The notes under the pieces were generated by a model. That model did not search any database, was not told the DNA's origin, and was given only the letters and a program-made list of their open reading frames with translations. A stretch of DNA of 64,000 nt. Origin: Paramesorhizobium sp049065735. Lineage in GTDB: Bacteria > Pseudomonadota > Alphaproteobacteria > Rhizobiales > Rhizobiaceae. The position numbers were made by a program, and so were the translations under genes. The stretch is from assembly GCF_049065735.1 (NCBI RefSeq), contig NZ_JBAKHD010000003.1, positions 124,001-188,000 on the forward strand. Reading direction: 5' to 3'. Shown one piece after another: positions 57,622 through 64,000 of the stretch. Within the stretch, counting starts at the first letter, position 1; each line of letters starts with the position of its first letter.

Positions 57622-58059
57622 TTATGCATTTATCGGCTTCAGGCCGGATAGACCCGGCTTCTCCTTTGGCTCGGCCCTCATGCGGTCGATCTGCTCCACC
57701 GCCCGCTTGATCGCCTCTGCGACACCCGCCTCCGCCTCTCCCGGCGCGCCGGCATAGCGCCGGAGCGCATCGAGGCTCATTCCCTCGAATTCCTCGCGGC
57801 GCTTGAACTTGGCGAACACCGAGCGGCCGCTCATCTCGAGAAGCCGCCGGACGGTCAGATCCGGCGTCACCACGACAAGCACAATCACACCTTTGCCGAG
57901 GCGTCCGCGGCAATTGCCCGCCCCGGCGTAGCCGTCATTATATTTGCTGGTGATGCCCTTCAGCACATCCTGATAATGCCGCATCTGGAACCACACCCCA
58001 AGCGATTGCAGCGCCCAGACGGCGGCCAGAGCCAATAGACCCCATTGCCAGATTGCCAT
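57622..58059 (-). CDS. gutM: Glucitol operon activator-like protein
   Basis: 145 aa from ATG 58059 (GAGGAAACCTT). One N-terminal membrane helix (WGLLALAAVWALQSLGVW), then the GutM motif KYNDGYAGAGNCRGRLGKG. GutM proteins accompany hexitol PTS genes and modulate the regulator. First gene of this PTS operon. Confidence 0.85.
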   Translation of the reverse strand: MAIWQWGLLALAAVWALQSLGVWFQMRHYQDVLKGITSKYNDGYAGAGNCRGRLGKGVIVLVVVTPDLTVRRLLEMSGRSVFAKFKRREEFEGMSLDALRRYAGAPGEAEAGVAEAIKRAVEQIDRMRAEPKEKPGLSGLKPINA

Positions 58060-58171
58060 AAGGTTTCCTCCCCTGACGGCTCGCGCGGCTTCCCGCCGCC
58101 TCGATGCCCGATCGCGGCCTCCTTCGGGATTTTTCGCCCGCCGCAATCTTTCATCGACAATCAATCAGAGA

Positions 58172-58194
58172 ACATTTGTTTTTGCAAATGTCAA
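58172..58194 (-). promoter_or_regulatory. Palindromic operator overlapping a -35 box upstream of gutM
   Basis: ACATTTG-N6-CAAATGT (58172-58191) is a perfect 7-bp inverted repeat; on the minus strand TTGACA (58194-58189) overlaps its right arm. No good -10 is seen 17 bp away, as expected of an activator-dependent promoter. Candidate binding site of the SorC-family regulator. Confidence 0.5.
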
Positions 58195-58297
58195 TATGTA
58201 TCGTTATGACCGCAACCGGCTTTCGGCAACAGCGCGCAGTTTCTTGGGCTCTGCGGCTCGTTGTGGTAGGATTAGCTGGGGTCAAGAGGCGGCAGTG

Positions 58298-58915
58298 ATG
58301 AAGATATTGTTGAAGAGTGAGCTCGTTTCCATGCCGGACCTGCGCCACCGCCTGCGCCAGTTGCGCTGGTTTCGGGCCTCGTTCCGCACCAATGCACGGC
58401 TGGTGACGCAGACCTACGGCGTCTCTTTCGAAATCGACGAGAAGAAGCTGACGCGCGCTTTCCTCGGCTGGGTGGAAACCGTCAACGCGCAGAAGACCTA
58501 TGCCGGCATCGACCGCAAGGATTTCATCGTTTTCGCGGCAGGCCTGGTCCTGTCCGAACTGATCCGCGAACAGCCGGCCAAAGCCCTCCCCCGCCGCACG
58601 GAGGAAGCGGTATATGCCGATACGCCGATGCGCGAGATCGTGGACTTCTGGCCGGAAGGCTTTCTCTACACGAATTTCTGCATTGGCGCGGTCGCCGCGA
58701 TCTTCCAGCAGGAGTTCGGCGAGACGAGGTCCATCGATAAATGCGCCGACGAATTGCGCACCTGGTGGTCGTATAAGGAAAACAGCTCGGAGATGCCGAG
58801 TTACGCCATCGCCTTTCTCGACAAGTTTCTCGGCATGGAAGCCAACTGGAACCTCCCCGCCATCGCATCCGAGAGGGCAGCGATCCGCAGGACGCTGGCC
58901 ATGGAACCGGATTGA
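58298..58915 (+). CDS. Conserved Rhizobiales-type protein of unknown function
   Basis: 205 aa from ATG 58298. Helical, cytoplasmic: HRLRQLRWFRASFRTNARLV then VFAAGLVLSELIREQP and a YTNFCIGAVAAIFQQEFGE centre. I recognise no enzyme motif. It is convergent with the VOC gene. Confidence 0.7.
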   Translation: MKILLKSELVSMPDLRHRLRQLRWFRASFRTNARLVTQTYGVSFEIDEKKLTRAFLGWVETVNAQKTYAGIDRKDFIVFAAGLVLSELIREQPAKALPRRTEEAVYADTPMREIVDFWPEGFLYTNFCIGAVAAIFQQEFGETRSIDKCADELRTWWSYKENSSEMPSYAIAFLDKFLGMEANWNLPAIASERAAIRRTLAMEPD

Positions 58916-58924
58916 AATGAGAGG

Positions 58925-59344
58925 TCAGCCCCAGATTTCCCGGAAACCGACCTCGATCGTATTACCATCCGGATCGAACACGAGCGTCGCGTAATAGCCC
59001 ATTTCTTCCGGCCCCTGATAGCCGGGCGGCTCGCTGTCGACGCCGCCTGAGGCAAGCGCGGCGGCGTGGAAGGCCTCCACCGCATCCCGGCTCAAAGCCG
59101 CAAACATCAGGTGCAGATGATCCCCCGGCCTCTCGGGCGCTCCCGTTGGAACTGCGCCGCCCGCACCAGGCATTCCGCTGACCCAGATGAACGGAACCGG
59201 CGCCCGCTCTCCCCCGCTGACGAAGAAAGAGCCGTCGGCATTGCGCATCACCTCCAGCTCCAGCACCGGCATGGAGCCTTCATAGAAGGCAAGGGAGCGA
59301 TTGAGATCTGGAGTCAGAAAACCAATGTGATCGAAAAGTGACAT
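58925..59344 (-). CDS. VOC-superfamily (glyoxalase-like) protein
   Basis: 139 aa. SLFDHIGFLTPDLNRSLAFY contains the metal-binding His at the start; the second half has HLHLMFAALSRDAVEAFHAA and FDPDGNTIEVGF with the metal Glu. A small metalloenzyme or resistance protein; the substrate is not predictable. Confidence 0.85.
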   Translation of the reverse strand: MSLFDHIGFLTPDLNRSLAFYEGSMPVLELEVMRNADGSFFVSGGERAPVPFIWVSGMPGAGGAVPTGAPERPGDHLHLMFAALSRDAVEAFHAAALASGGVDSEPPGYQGPEEMGYYATLVFDPDGNTIEVGFREIWG

Positions 59345-59441
59345 GCACGCCAATATAGGCCGCTCGACGGCGAATAAAAGGCTGACGCTTCCAATATGGC
59401 GAGGCCACCCAGCCCTCCGTCCGCTACGCGGGGACCGCTCC

Positions 59442-60293
59442 TCACCCCCGCGTCCTCTCCAGCCCGTCCTTCGCCGGCTTGTAGTGCGGATCGAGCTGGG
59501 CCGCGCGCGCATAGGAGCGGGCCGCCTTGGCCTTGTCGCCGCGATGCTCATAGACCAGCGCCTGATTGGCCCAGCTTTCCGCGACATTGCCGTCCAGATT
59601 GATCGCCGTGTTGAAATCGTCGAAGGCGTTATCGTAGTCGCCGAGCGCGGCATAGGAAACGCCGCGGCCATTATAAGGCTCGGGCGCATTGGGCTGCAGC
59701 GAGATGGCCGTCGCGAAATCCTCGATGGCCCGCTTATGATCGCCGCGCGCCTGGTAGATCAGCCCGCGATTGTGATAGGCGCGTCCATCCGTCGTATCGA
59801 GCTGGATGGCGCGGTTGAAATCGTTAAACGCCTCATCGAGACGCCCCGCCTGCCGGTAGACATTGCCGCGTCCGATATAAGCGACGTCATATTGCGGGTT
59901 GATCTGCAGCGCGCGGTTATAATCCGACACCGCCTCCGCAGCCTCGCCCATGAAGCGGTAGATCAGCGCCCGGTTGGCATAAGCCTGGTAAAAATTCGGA
60001 TTGAGCTGCAGCGCCGTATTGAAATCCTTCAGCGCCTCCTTGTACTGCCCCGCCTTGCCATAGGCCGAGCCGCGCACATTATAGGCTTCCGGGTCGCGCG
60101 GATTGCTCTGAATCACGGCAGTGAGCGAGCCGATATTCTGTTCCGACCCTTGCGCCTTGTCGACGGGTGCGAGAATGCTGCTGGAGCTGGTCTGGCAGCC
60201 CGCAAGCGCCAAAACCGCCACTGACGCAAGGGCATAAAGGCTCGTACGGACGTTCGACTGGGCATTGGTAAAGCGGCGCATCGGCAAATCCAT
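59442..60293 (-). CDS. TPR-repeat lipoprotein
   Basis: 283 aa. Lipoprotein signal with lipobox LALAGC, then about six TPR units such as PEAYNVRGSAYGKAGQYKEA and AYHNRGLIYQARGDHKRAIE. NlpI-like; anchors in the outer membrane and serves as scaffold for envelope proteins. The family is widespread in Rhizobiales. Confidence 0.85.
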   Translation of the reverse strand: MDLPMRRFTNAQSNVRTSLYALASVAVLALAGCQTSSSSILAPVDKAQGSEQNIGSLTAVIQSNPRDPEAYNVRGSAYGKAGQYKEALKDFNTALQLNPNFYQAYANRALIYRFMGEAAEAVSDYNRALQINPQYDVAYIGRGNVYRQAGRLDEAFNDFNRAIQLDTTDGRAYHNRGLIYQARGDHKRAIEDFATAISLQPNAPEPYNGRGVSYAALGDYDNAFDDFNTAINLDGNVAESWANQALVYEHRGDKAKAARSYARAAQLDPHYKPAKDGLERTRG

Positions 60294-60321
60294 TGTTCCT
60301 TCCAATTTCCCCCGGGCCTAA

Positions 60322-60363
60322 GCACGATCTCGAAGGCTGCAGCTGTTTCGGATAGATCGTGCG
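60322..60363. repeat. Diverged intergenic palindromic repeat
   Basis: GCACGATCTCGAAGGCTGCA / GCTGTTTCGGATAGATCGTGCG, a variant of the elements in the PTS operon, located before the TPR gene. The rest of 60294-60529 holds no gene. Confidence 0.6.
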
Positions 60364-60529
60364 TCAAAAAACTGAGTGATTTCCCAGCCAGAAGTCCCTC
60401 TGGCACGGCGGCGTCTCATTCGTCGCAAGAGAACGCGCAAAAAAGGTGGCGGCGACGCTGATCACCCCACCTTTCCCACATTTTTCTGATGGTGCGCGGC
60501 GCTAGCCCCAAAGCGCCGGCGGCTGCCGA

Positions 60530-60760
60530 TCAACGGGCAGCGACGCGGCCGCCGGCGACCAGACCTTCGCGCTGAGCGCGCTTGCGAGCCAGCTTGCGGG
60601 CGCGGCGAACAGCTTCGGCCTTCTCGCGGGCGCGCTTTTCCGACGGCTTCTCGTAGTGGCCGCGCATCTTCATTTCACGGAAGATGCCTTCACGCTGCAT
60701 CTTCTTCTTGAGAGCGCGGAGAGCCTGGTCGACATTGTTATCGCGGACGAGTACCTGCAC
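60530..60760 (-). CDS. rpsU: 30S ribosomal protein S21
   Basis: 76 aa from GTG 60760. VQVLVRDNNVDQALRALKKK, then MQREGIFREMKMRGHYEKPS and the basic ARKLARKRAQREG tail are the S21 signature, in the longer alphaproteobacterial form. The 60761-61061 gap to soxB is noncoding and must hold divergent promoters; no clear box could be assigned. Confidence 0.95.
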   Translation of the reverse strand: MQVLVRDNNVDQALRALKKKMQREGIFREMKMRGHYEKPSEKRAREKAEAVRRARKLARKRAQREGLVAGGRVAAR

Positions 60761-61061
60761 GTGTAATCCCGTTTCAGTTAGAATTTCGATTGAGCCCGGC
60801 TTATGATCCGTACATCCAAACGCCAAGGCTTCGCAACGGTTATCCGAAGCAAATTGGAGTTGGCTGATACCAGAAAGCTCGGCGAATGTCCACAGCGAAG
60901 CGCATCGCTCAGCGGCTTTTTCCACCGCACCGCAGCCCCTAATGGAAGCGCAAGCGCCACGAATGGTCGCAAAGAAGCAAAATATGACAGGCCCGATGTT
61001 CTAGTGATGGGAAAAAGATGATATGGCGCTGCCGCGAGCGGCAGTATCCGAAGGGCAGAAC

Positions 61062-62315
61062 ATGCGTAAGTTTTCGGTTTTCGCCATCGCCCGTGAGGCG
61101 ATGCGCGGGCACAAGGGCTGGGAGAAGCAATGGACCTCGCCCGAGCCCAAGTCGGAATATGACGTCGTCATCATAGGCGCTGGCGGCCACGGCCTTGCGA
61201 CGGCCTATTATCTCGCCAAGGAACATGGCATCACCAATGTCGCGGTGCTGGAAAAAGGCTGGCTTGGCGGCGGCAATACCGGGCGCAACACCACCATCAT
61301 CCGCTCCAACTATCTCTATGACGAATCGGCGGGCATCTACGAGCATGCCGTGAAGCTGTGGGAGGGCCTGAGCCAGGACCTCAACTACAACGTCATGTAC
61401 TCCCCGCGCGGCGTCATGATGCTTGCGCATAATGTTCATGACGTGCAGGTCTTCAAGCGCCACATCCACGCCAATCGCCTCAACGGCATCGACAATGAAT
61501 GGCTGACGCCGGAGGAAGCGAAGGAATATTGCCCGCCGCTCAACATATCGCAGACCGCGCGTTATCCCGTCGTCGGCGCCGCCCTGCAGCGGCGCGGCGG
61601 CACTGCGCGCCATGACGCGGTTGCCTGGGGCTATGCCCGCGCCGCTTCCGACCGCGGCGTTCACATCATCCAGAATTGCGAGGTCACCGGCATCCGCCGC
61701 TCACCCACCGGCGCGGTGACTGGTGTCGAGACGACGCAAGGCTATATCGGCGCGCGCAAGATCGGCGTCGTCGCGGCGGGCCACACCTCCGTCCTGATGA
61801 ACATGGCGGGCGTGCGCATGCCACTGGAAAGCTATCCGCTGCAGGCGCTGGTGTCCGAGCCGGTGAAGCCCGCCTTCCCCTGCGTGGTCATGTCGAACAC
61901 CGTCCACGCCTATATCTCGCAATCCGACAAGGGCGAGCTGGTGATCGGCGCGGGCACCGACCAGTACACCTCCTATTCGCAGACCGGCGGGCTCCACATC
62001 ATCAACCACACGCTCGATGCGATTTGCGAGATGTTCCCCATCTTCACCCGCATGAAGATGATGCGCTCCTGGGGCGGCATCGTCGATGTCACCCCCGACC
62101 GCTCGCCTATTCTGGCCAAGACGCCGGTTCCCGGCCTTTACGTGAACTGCGGCTGGGGCACCGGGGGCTTCAAGGCAACGCCCGGTTCCGGCCACGTCTT
62201 CGCCCACACCATCGCCCGCGACGAGCCGCATAAGATCAACGCGCCCTTCACGCTGGATCGTTTCCGCACCGGGCGGCTGATCGATGAAGCGGCAGCGGCG
62301 GCCGTGGCGCATTGA
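61062..62315 (+). CDS. soxB: Sarcosine oxidase subunit beta
   Basis: 417 aa from ATG 61062. MRKFSVFAIAREAMRGHKGW is the typical start; VVIIGAGGHGLATAYYLAKE is the FAD fold; EKGWLGGGNTGRNTTIIRSN is the covalent-flavin region; NCGWGTGGFKATPGSG closes the fold. It oxidises sarcosine in the heterotetrameric enzyme. Confidence 0.95.
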   Translation: MRKFSVFAIAREAMRGHKGWEKQWTSPEPKSEYDVVIIGAGGHGLATAYYLAKEHGITNVAVLEKGWLGGGNTGRNTTIIRSNYLYDESAGIYEHAVKLWEGLSQDLNYNVMYSPRGVMMLAHNVHDVQVFKRHIHANRLNGIDNEWLTPEEAKEYCPPLNISQTARYPVVGAALQRRGGTARHDAVAWGYARAASDRGVHIIQNCEVTGIRRSPTGAVTGVETTQGYIGARKIGVVAAGHTSVLMNMAGVRMPLESYPLQALVSEPVKPAFPCVVMSNTVHAYISQSDKGELVIGAGTDQYTSYSQTGGLHIINHTLDAICEMFPIFTRMKMMRSWGGIVDVTPDRSPILAKTPVPGLYVNCGWGTGGFKATPGSGHVFAHTIARDEPHKINAPFTLDRFRTGRLIDEAAAAAVAH

Positions 62316-62349
62316 GGGGGAATAAACTTTGATGGAATCGCTTGCGCTC

Positions 62350-62508
62350 ACCCCCCTCTGCCCTGGCGGGCATCTCCCCCTCAAGGGGGGAGATTACGCC
62401 TTCATGAACAACCGGCACCAATCGCCAACTTTGCAAAATGGAGGCGGAGAGAAGTGTCAGCCAATCTCCCCCCTTGAGGGGGAGATGTCCGGCAGGACAG
62501 AGGGGGGT
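62350..62508. repeat. Inverted pair of a Rhizobiales C/G-rich palindromic repeat
   Basis: Two near-identical 46-bp copies in inverted orientation (62350-62395 and 62463-62508), each with CATCTCCCCCTCAAGGGGGG. They flank about 67 bp. The element is a dispersed repeat type common in rhizobial genomes. It lies inside the sox operon between soxB and soxD and could form a long hairpin in the mRNA. Confidence 0.75.
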
Positions 62509-62561
62509 TGCCTCGGGCCATCGTCTTCATTTCTGCGTGAAATGCTTCAGGAGCCCACCCC

Positions 62562-62918
62562 ATGCTTCTAATCCACTGCCCCTACTGCGAGGAAGAGCGC
62601 CCTGAACTCGAATTCCGCCATGCGGGCGAAGCCCATCTCGTGCGCTCCCCCGACATCGCCAATCAGGGCGAGCTGGAGTTCGAGGCCTATCTCTATCTGC
62701 GCCAGAACCCCAAGGGCATCGCCATGGAGCGCTGGCGGCATATCCATGGCTGCGGGCGCTTCTTCAATGCCGTCAGAGACACGGTGAGCGACCGCATCTT
62801 CACCACCTACAAGGCGGGCGAGCCGATGCCTGACATCGATAAGGTGCTGGCCGACGCTGAACACACTGCCCCCTCCGGAAAACCGCTCCCGGCTCACACC
62901 CGCAAAGCAGGGACCTGA
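62562..62918 (+). CDS. soxD: Sarcosine oxidase subunit delta
   Basis: 118 aa. MLLIHCPYCEEERPELEFRH with the zinc CPYC pair, then RWRHIHGCGRFFNAVRDTVS with His and Cys ligands. It is the small zinc subunit of the heterotetrameric enzyme. Ends 5 bp before soxA. Confidence 0.95.
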   Translation: MLLIHCPYCEEERPELEFRHAGEAHLVRSPDIANQGELEFEAYLYLRQNPKGIAMERWRHIHGCGRFFNAVRDTVSDRIFTTYKAGEPMPDIDKVLADAEHTAPSGKPLPAHTRKAGT

Positions 62919-62923
62919 AACAC

Positions 62924-64000
62924 ATGTCTTTCGCTTCGAAATCAGGCAGCAACCGTATCCCCGGCGCGGGCCGCTTGACCCCCGCCAGGACCGTTCGCTT
63001 TACCTTTGACGGCCAGCATTTCACCGGGCTCGAAGGCGACACGCTCGCCTCGGCGCTTCTGGCCAATGGCGTGCATCTGGTCGGACGCTCGTTCAAATAT
63101 CACCGCCCGCGCGGCATTCTTTCGGCGGGCAGCGAGGAGCCGAATGCGCTCGTCGGTATCGAGCGCGACGCCACCCGCCGCCAGCCGAATGTCCGCGCCA
63201 CGGTGCAGGAGGTCTATGACGGCCTCAAAGCCGTGTCGCAGAACCGCTGGCCGTCGCTCGGTTTCGATATCGGCGCGATCAACGATCTCGCCTCGCCGCT
63301 CTTTTCCGCCGGCTTCTATTACAAGACCTTCATGTGGCCGCGCATAGCGTGGAAGCGCCTCTACGAGCCGCTCATCCGCAACGCCGCCGGCCTTGGTGTC
63401 GCGCCCGATGAGACCGACCCCGATCACTACGCCAACCGCTACGCCCATTGCGACGTGCTGGTGGTGGGCGGAGGCGTGGCCGGTCTTGCGGCAGCGCTGG
63501 CAGCGGCGGAAACGGGCGCGCGCGTCATTCTCTGCGACGAGCAGGCGGAAATGGGCGGCGCGCTCCGGCACGAAACCGATGTCCAAATCGAAGGCCAGCC
63601 GGGCTGGGACTGGGCGCAGGCGACCACCCGCAAGCTGGCGGCGATGGATAATGTCCGCGTGCTCACCCGCACCACCGCCTTCGGCTATTACGCCCAGAAT
63701 TTCGTCGGCCTTGTCGAGCGCATCACCGAGCATATGGCGCGCCCCGCATCGGACCTGCCGCGCGAACGGCTCTGGCAGGTACGCGCCAAGCGCGTCATCC
63801 TCGCCACAGGGGCCATTGAGCGCCACATGGTCTTCGCCAATAACGACCGTCCAGGCATCATGCTGGCGGGCGCGGCGCGGACCTATCTGAACCATTACGG
63901 CGTCGCCATCGGGCGCAAGGTCGGCGTCTACACGGCCCATGATTCCGCCTATCTCGCGGCCATGGACATGAAGCGCGCGGGCATTCATATTCCTGTTATC
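62924..64000 (+). CDS. soxA: Sarcosine oxidase subunit alpha (3' truncated by window)
   Basis: First 359 codons seen, frame open to the last base. N-terminal FTFDGQHFTGLEGDTLASAL and FKYHRPRGI are the ferredoxin-like part; CDVLVVGGGVAGLAAALAAA is the NAD/FAD-binding fold. Start ATG 62924 follows soxD. The full subunit is usually about 1000 aa, so most lies outside. Confidence 0.93.
   Translation, partial: MSFASKSGSNRIPGAGRLTPARTVRFTFDGQHFTGLEGDTLASALLANGVHLVGRSFKYHRPRGILSAGSEEPNALVGIERDATRRQPNVRATVQEVYDGLKAVSQNRWPSLGFDIGAINDLASPLFSAGFYYKTFMWPRIAWKRLYEPLIRNAAGLGVAPDETDPDHYANRYAHCDVLVVGGGVAGLAAALAAAETGARVILCDEQAEMGGALRHETDVQIEGQPGWDWAQATTRKLAAMDNVRVLTRTTAFGYYAQNFVGLVERITEHMARPASDLPRERLWQVRAKRVILATGAIERHMVFANNDRPGIMLAGAARTYLNHYGVAIGRKVGVYTAHDSAYLAAMDMKRAGIHIPVI

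Noticed and set aside
62942..63988. 348-codon leftward frame at the right edge
   Set aside because: Antisense to soxA, whose frame is recognised and continuous to the window end.
1..64000. CRISPR arrays, insertion sequences and rRNA genes
   Set aside because: No regularly spaced repeats, transposase motifs or rRNA sequence were seen; the only repeats are the short palindromic elements and operator sites listed.

Overview
The window looks like a Rhizobiales chromosome, most probably Brucellaceae (Brucella/Ochrobactrum-like). The basis is the gene content to the right of 44.4 kb (GTG-started S21, the sarcosine oxidase operon, a D-methionine ABC transporter) and the Rhizobiales-style intergenic palindromes. 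The genus is inferred from family resemblance, not from a search.

Layout. (1) 1-1.93 kb: the 3' part of an O-antigen ligase/polymerase-like gene and a GT4 glycosyltransferase. (2) About 1.99-44.41 kb: an apparently intact temperate prophage with a T7-like short-tailed virion. Its right end is a tyrosine integrase followed by a 46-bp 3' half of a tRNA-Val(GAC) gene (attR). No second copy of that sequence is in the window, so the left attachment site lies left of base 1 and the surface-glycan genes may be prophage cargo. (3) 44.4-64 kb: host chromosome.

Prophage organisation. The leftward late operon (22.73 to 1.99 kb) runs from small accessory genes, including an HslV-like Ntn hydrolase, through fibre-like proteins, terminase, portal, scaffold, capsid and tail tubular A/B proteins to internal virion proteins, one carrying a lysozyme domain. 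Between 22.8 and 26.9 kb are two rightward early units. Each has a promoter whose spacer is filled by a perfect palindrome: a tiny membrane peptide with an HTH protein, and a five-gene cassette with a von Willebrand A protein. They are separated by about 0.8 kb of apparently noncoding DNA. The leftward operon 31.75 to 26.94 kb holds replication genes (replisome-organiser-like, DnaA-domain-IV-like, RusA). The switch region at 31.75-34.85 kb has a short CI-like repressor, a winged-helix protein, an Arc-like RHH protein, small HTH proteins and a HEPN-like gene. It is bounded by two promoter regions that share the operator AGTRGGA-N4-TCCTACT. The rightward operon 34.85-44.3 kb holds recombination genes (ERF, YqaJ-type exonuclease, NinB, HNH), many tightly coupled small genes, Xis and Int.

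Host side. Genes include an ornithine-cyclodeaminase-family enzyme, an FMN reductase, an FAD/NAD(P)-binding protein, a DUF333 lipoprotein and metQ-terminator-metNI. There is a complete glucitol-type PTS (GutM, IIC, IIB, IIA and an HPr-EI fusion) with a SorC-family regulator nearby. These are followed by a VOC protein, a TPR lipoprotein, rpsU and soxBDA (soxA is cut by the window end). Many prophage genes overlap by ATGA/TAATG junctions, and several genes under 60 codons were recovered by reading those junctions.
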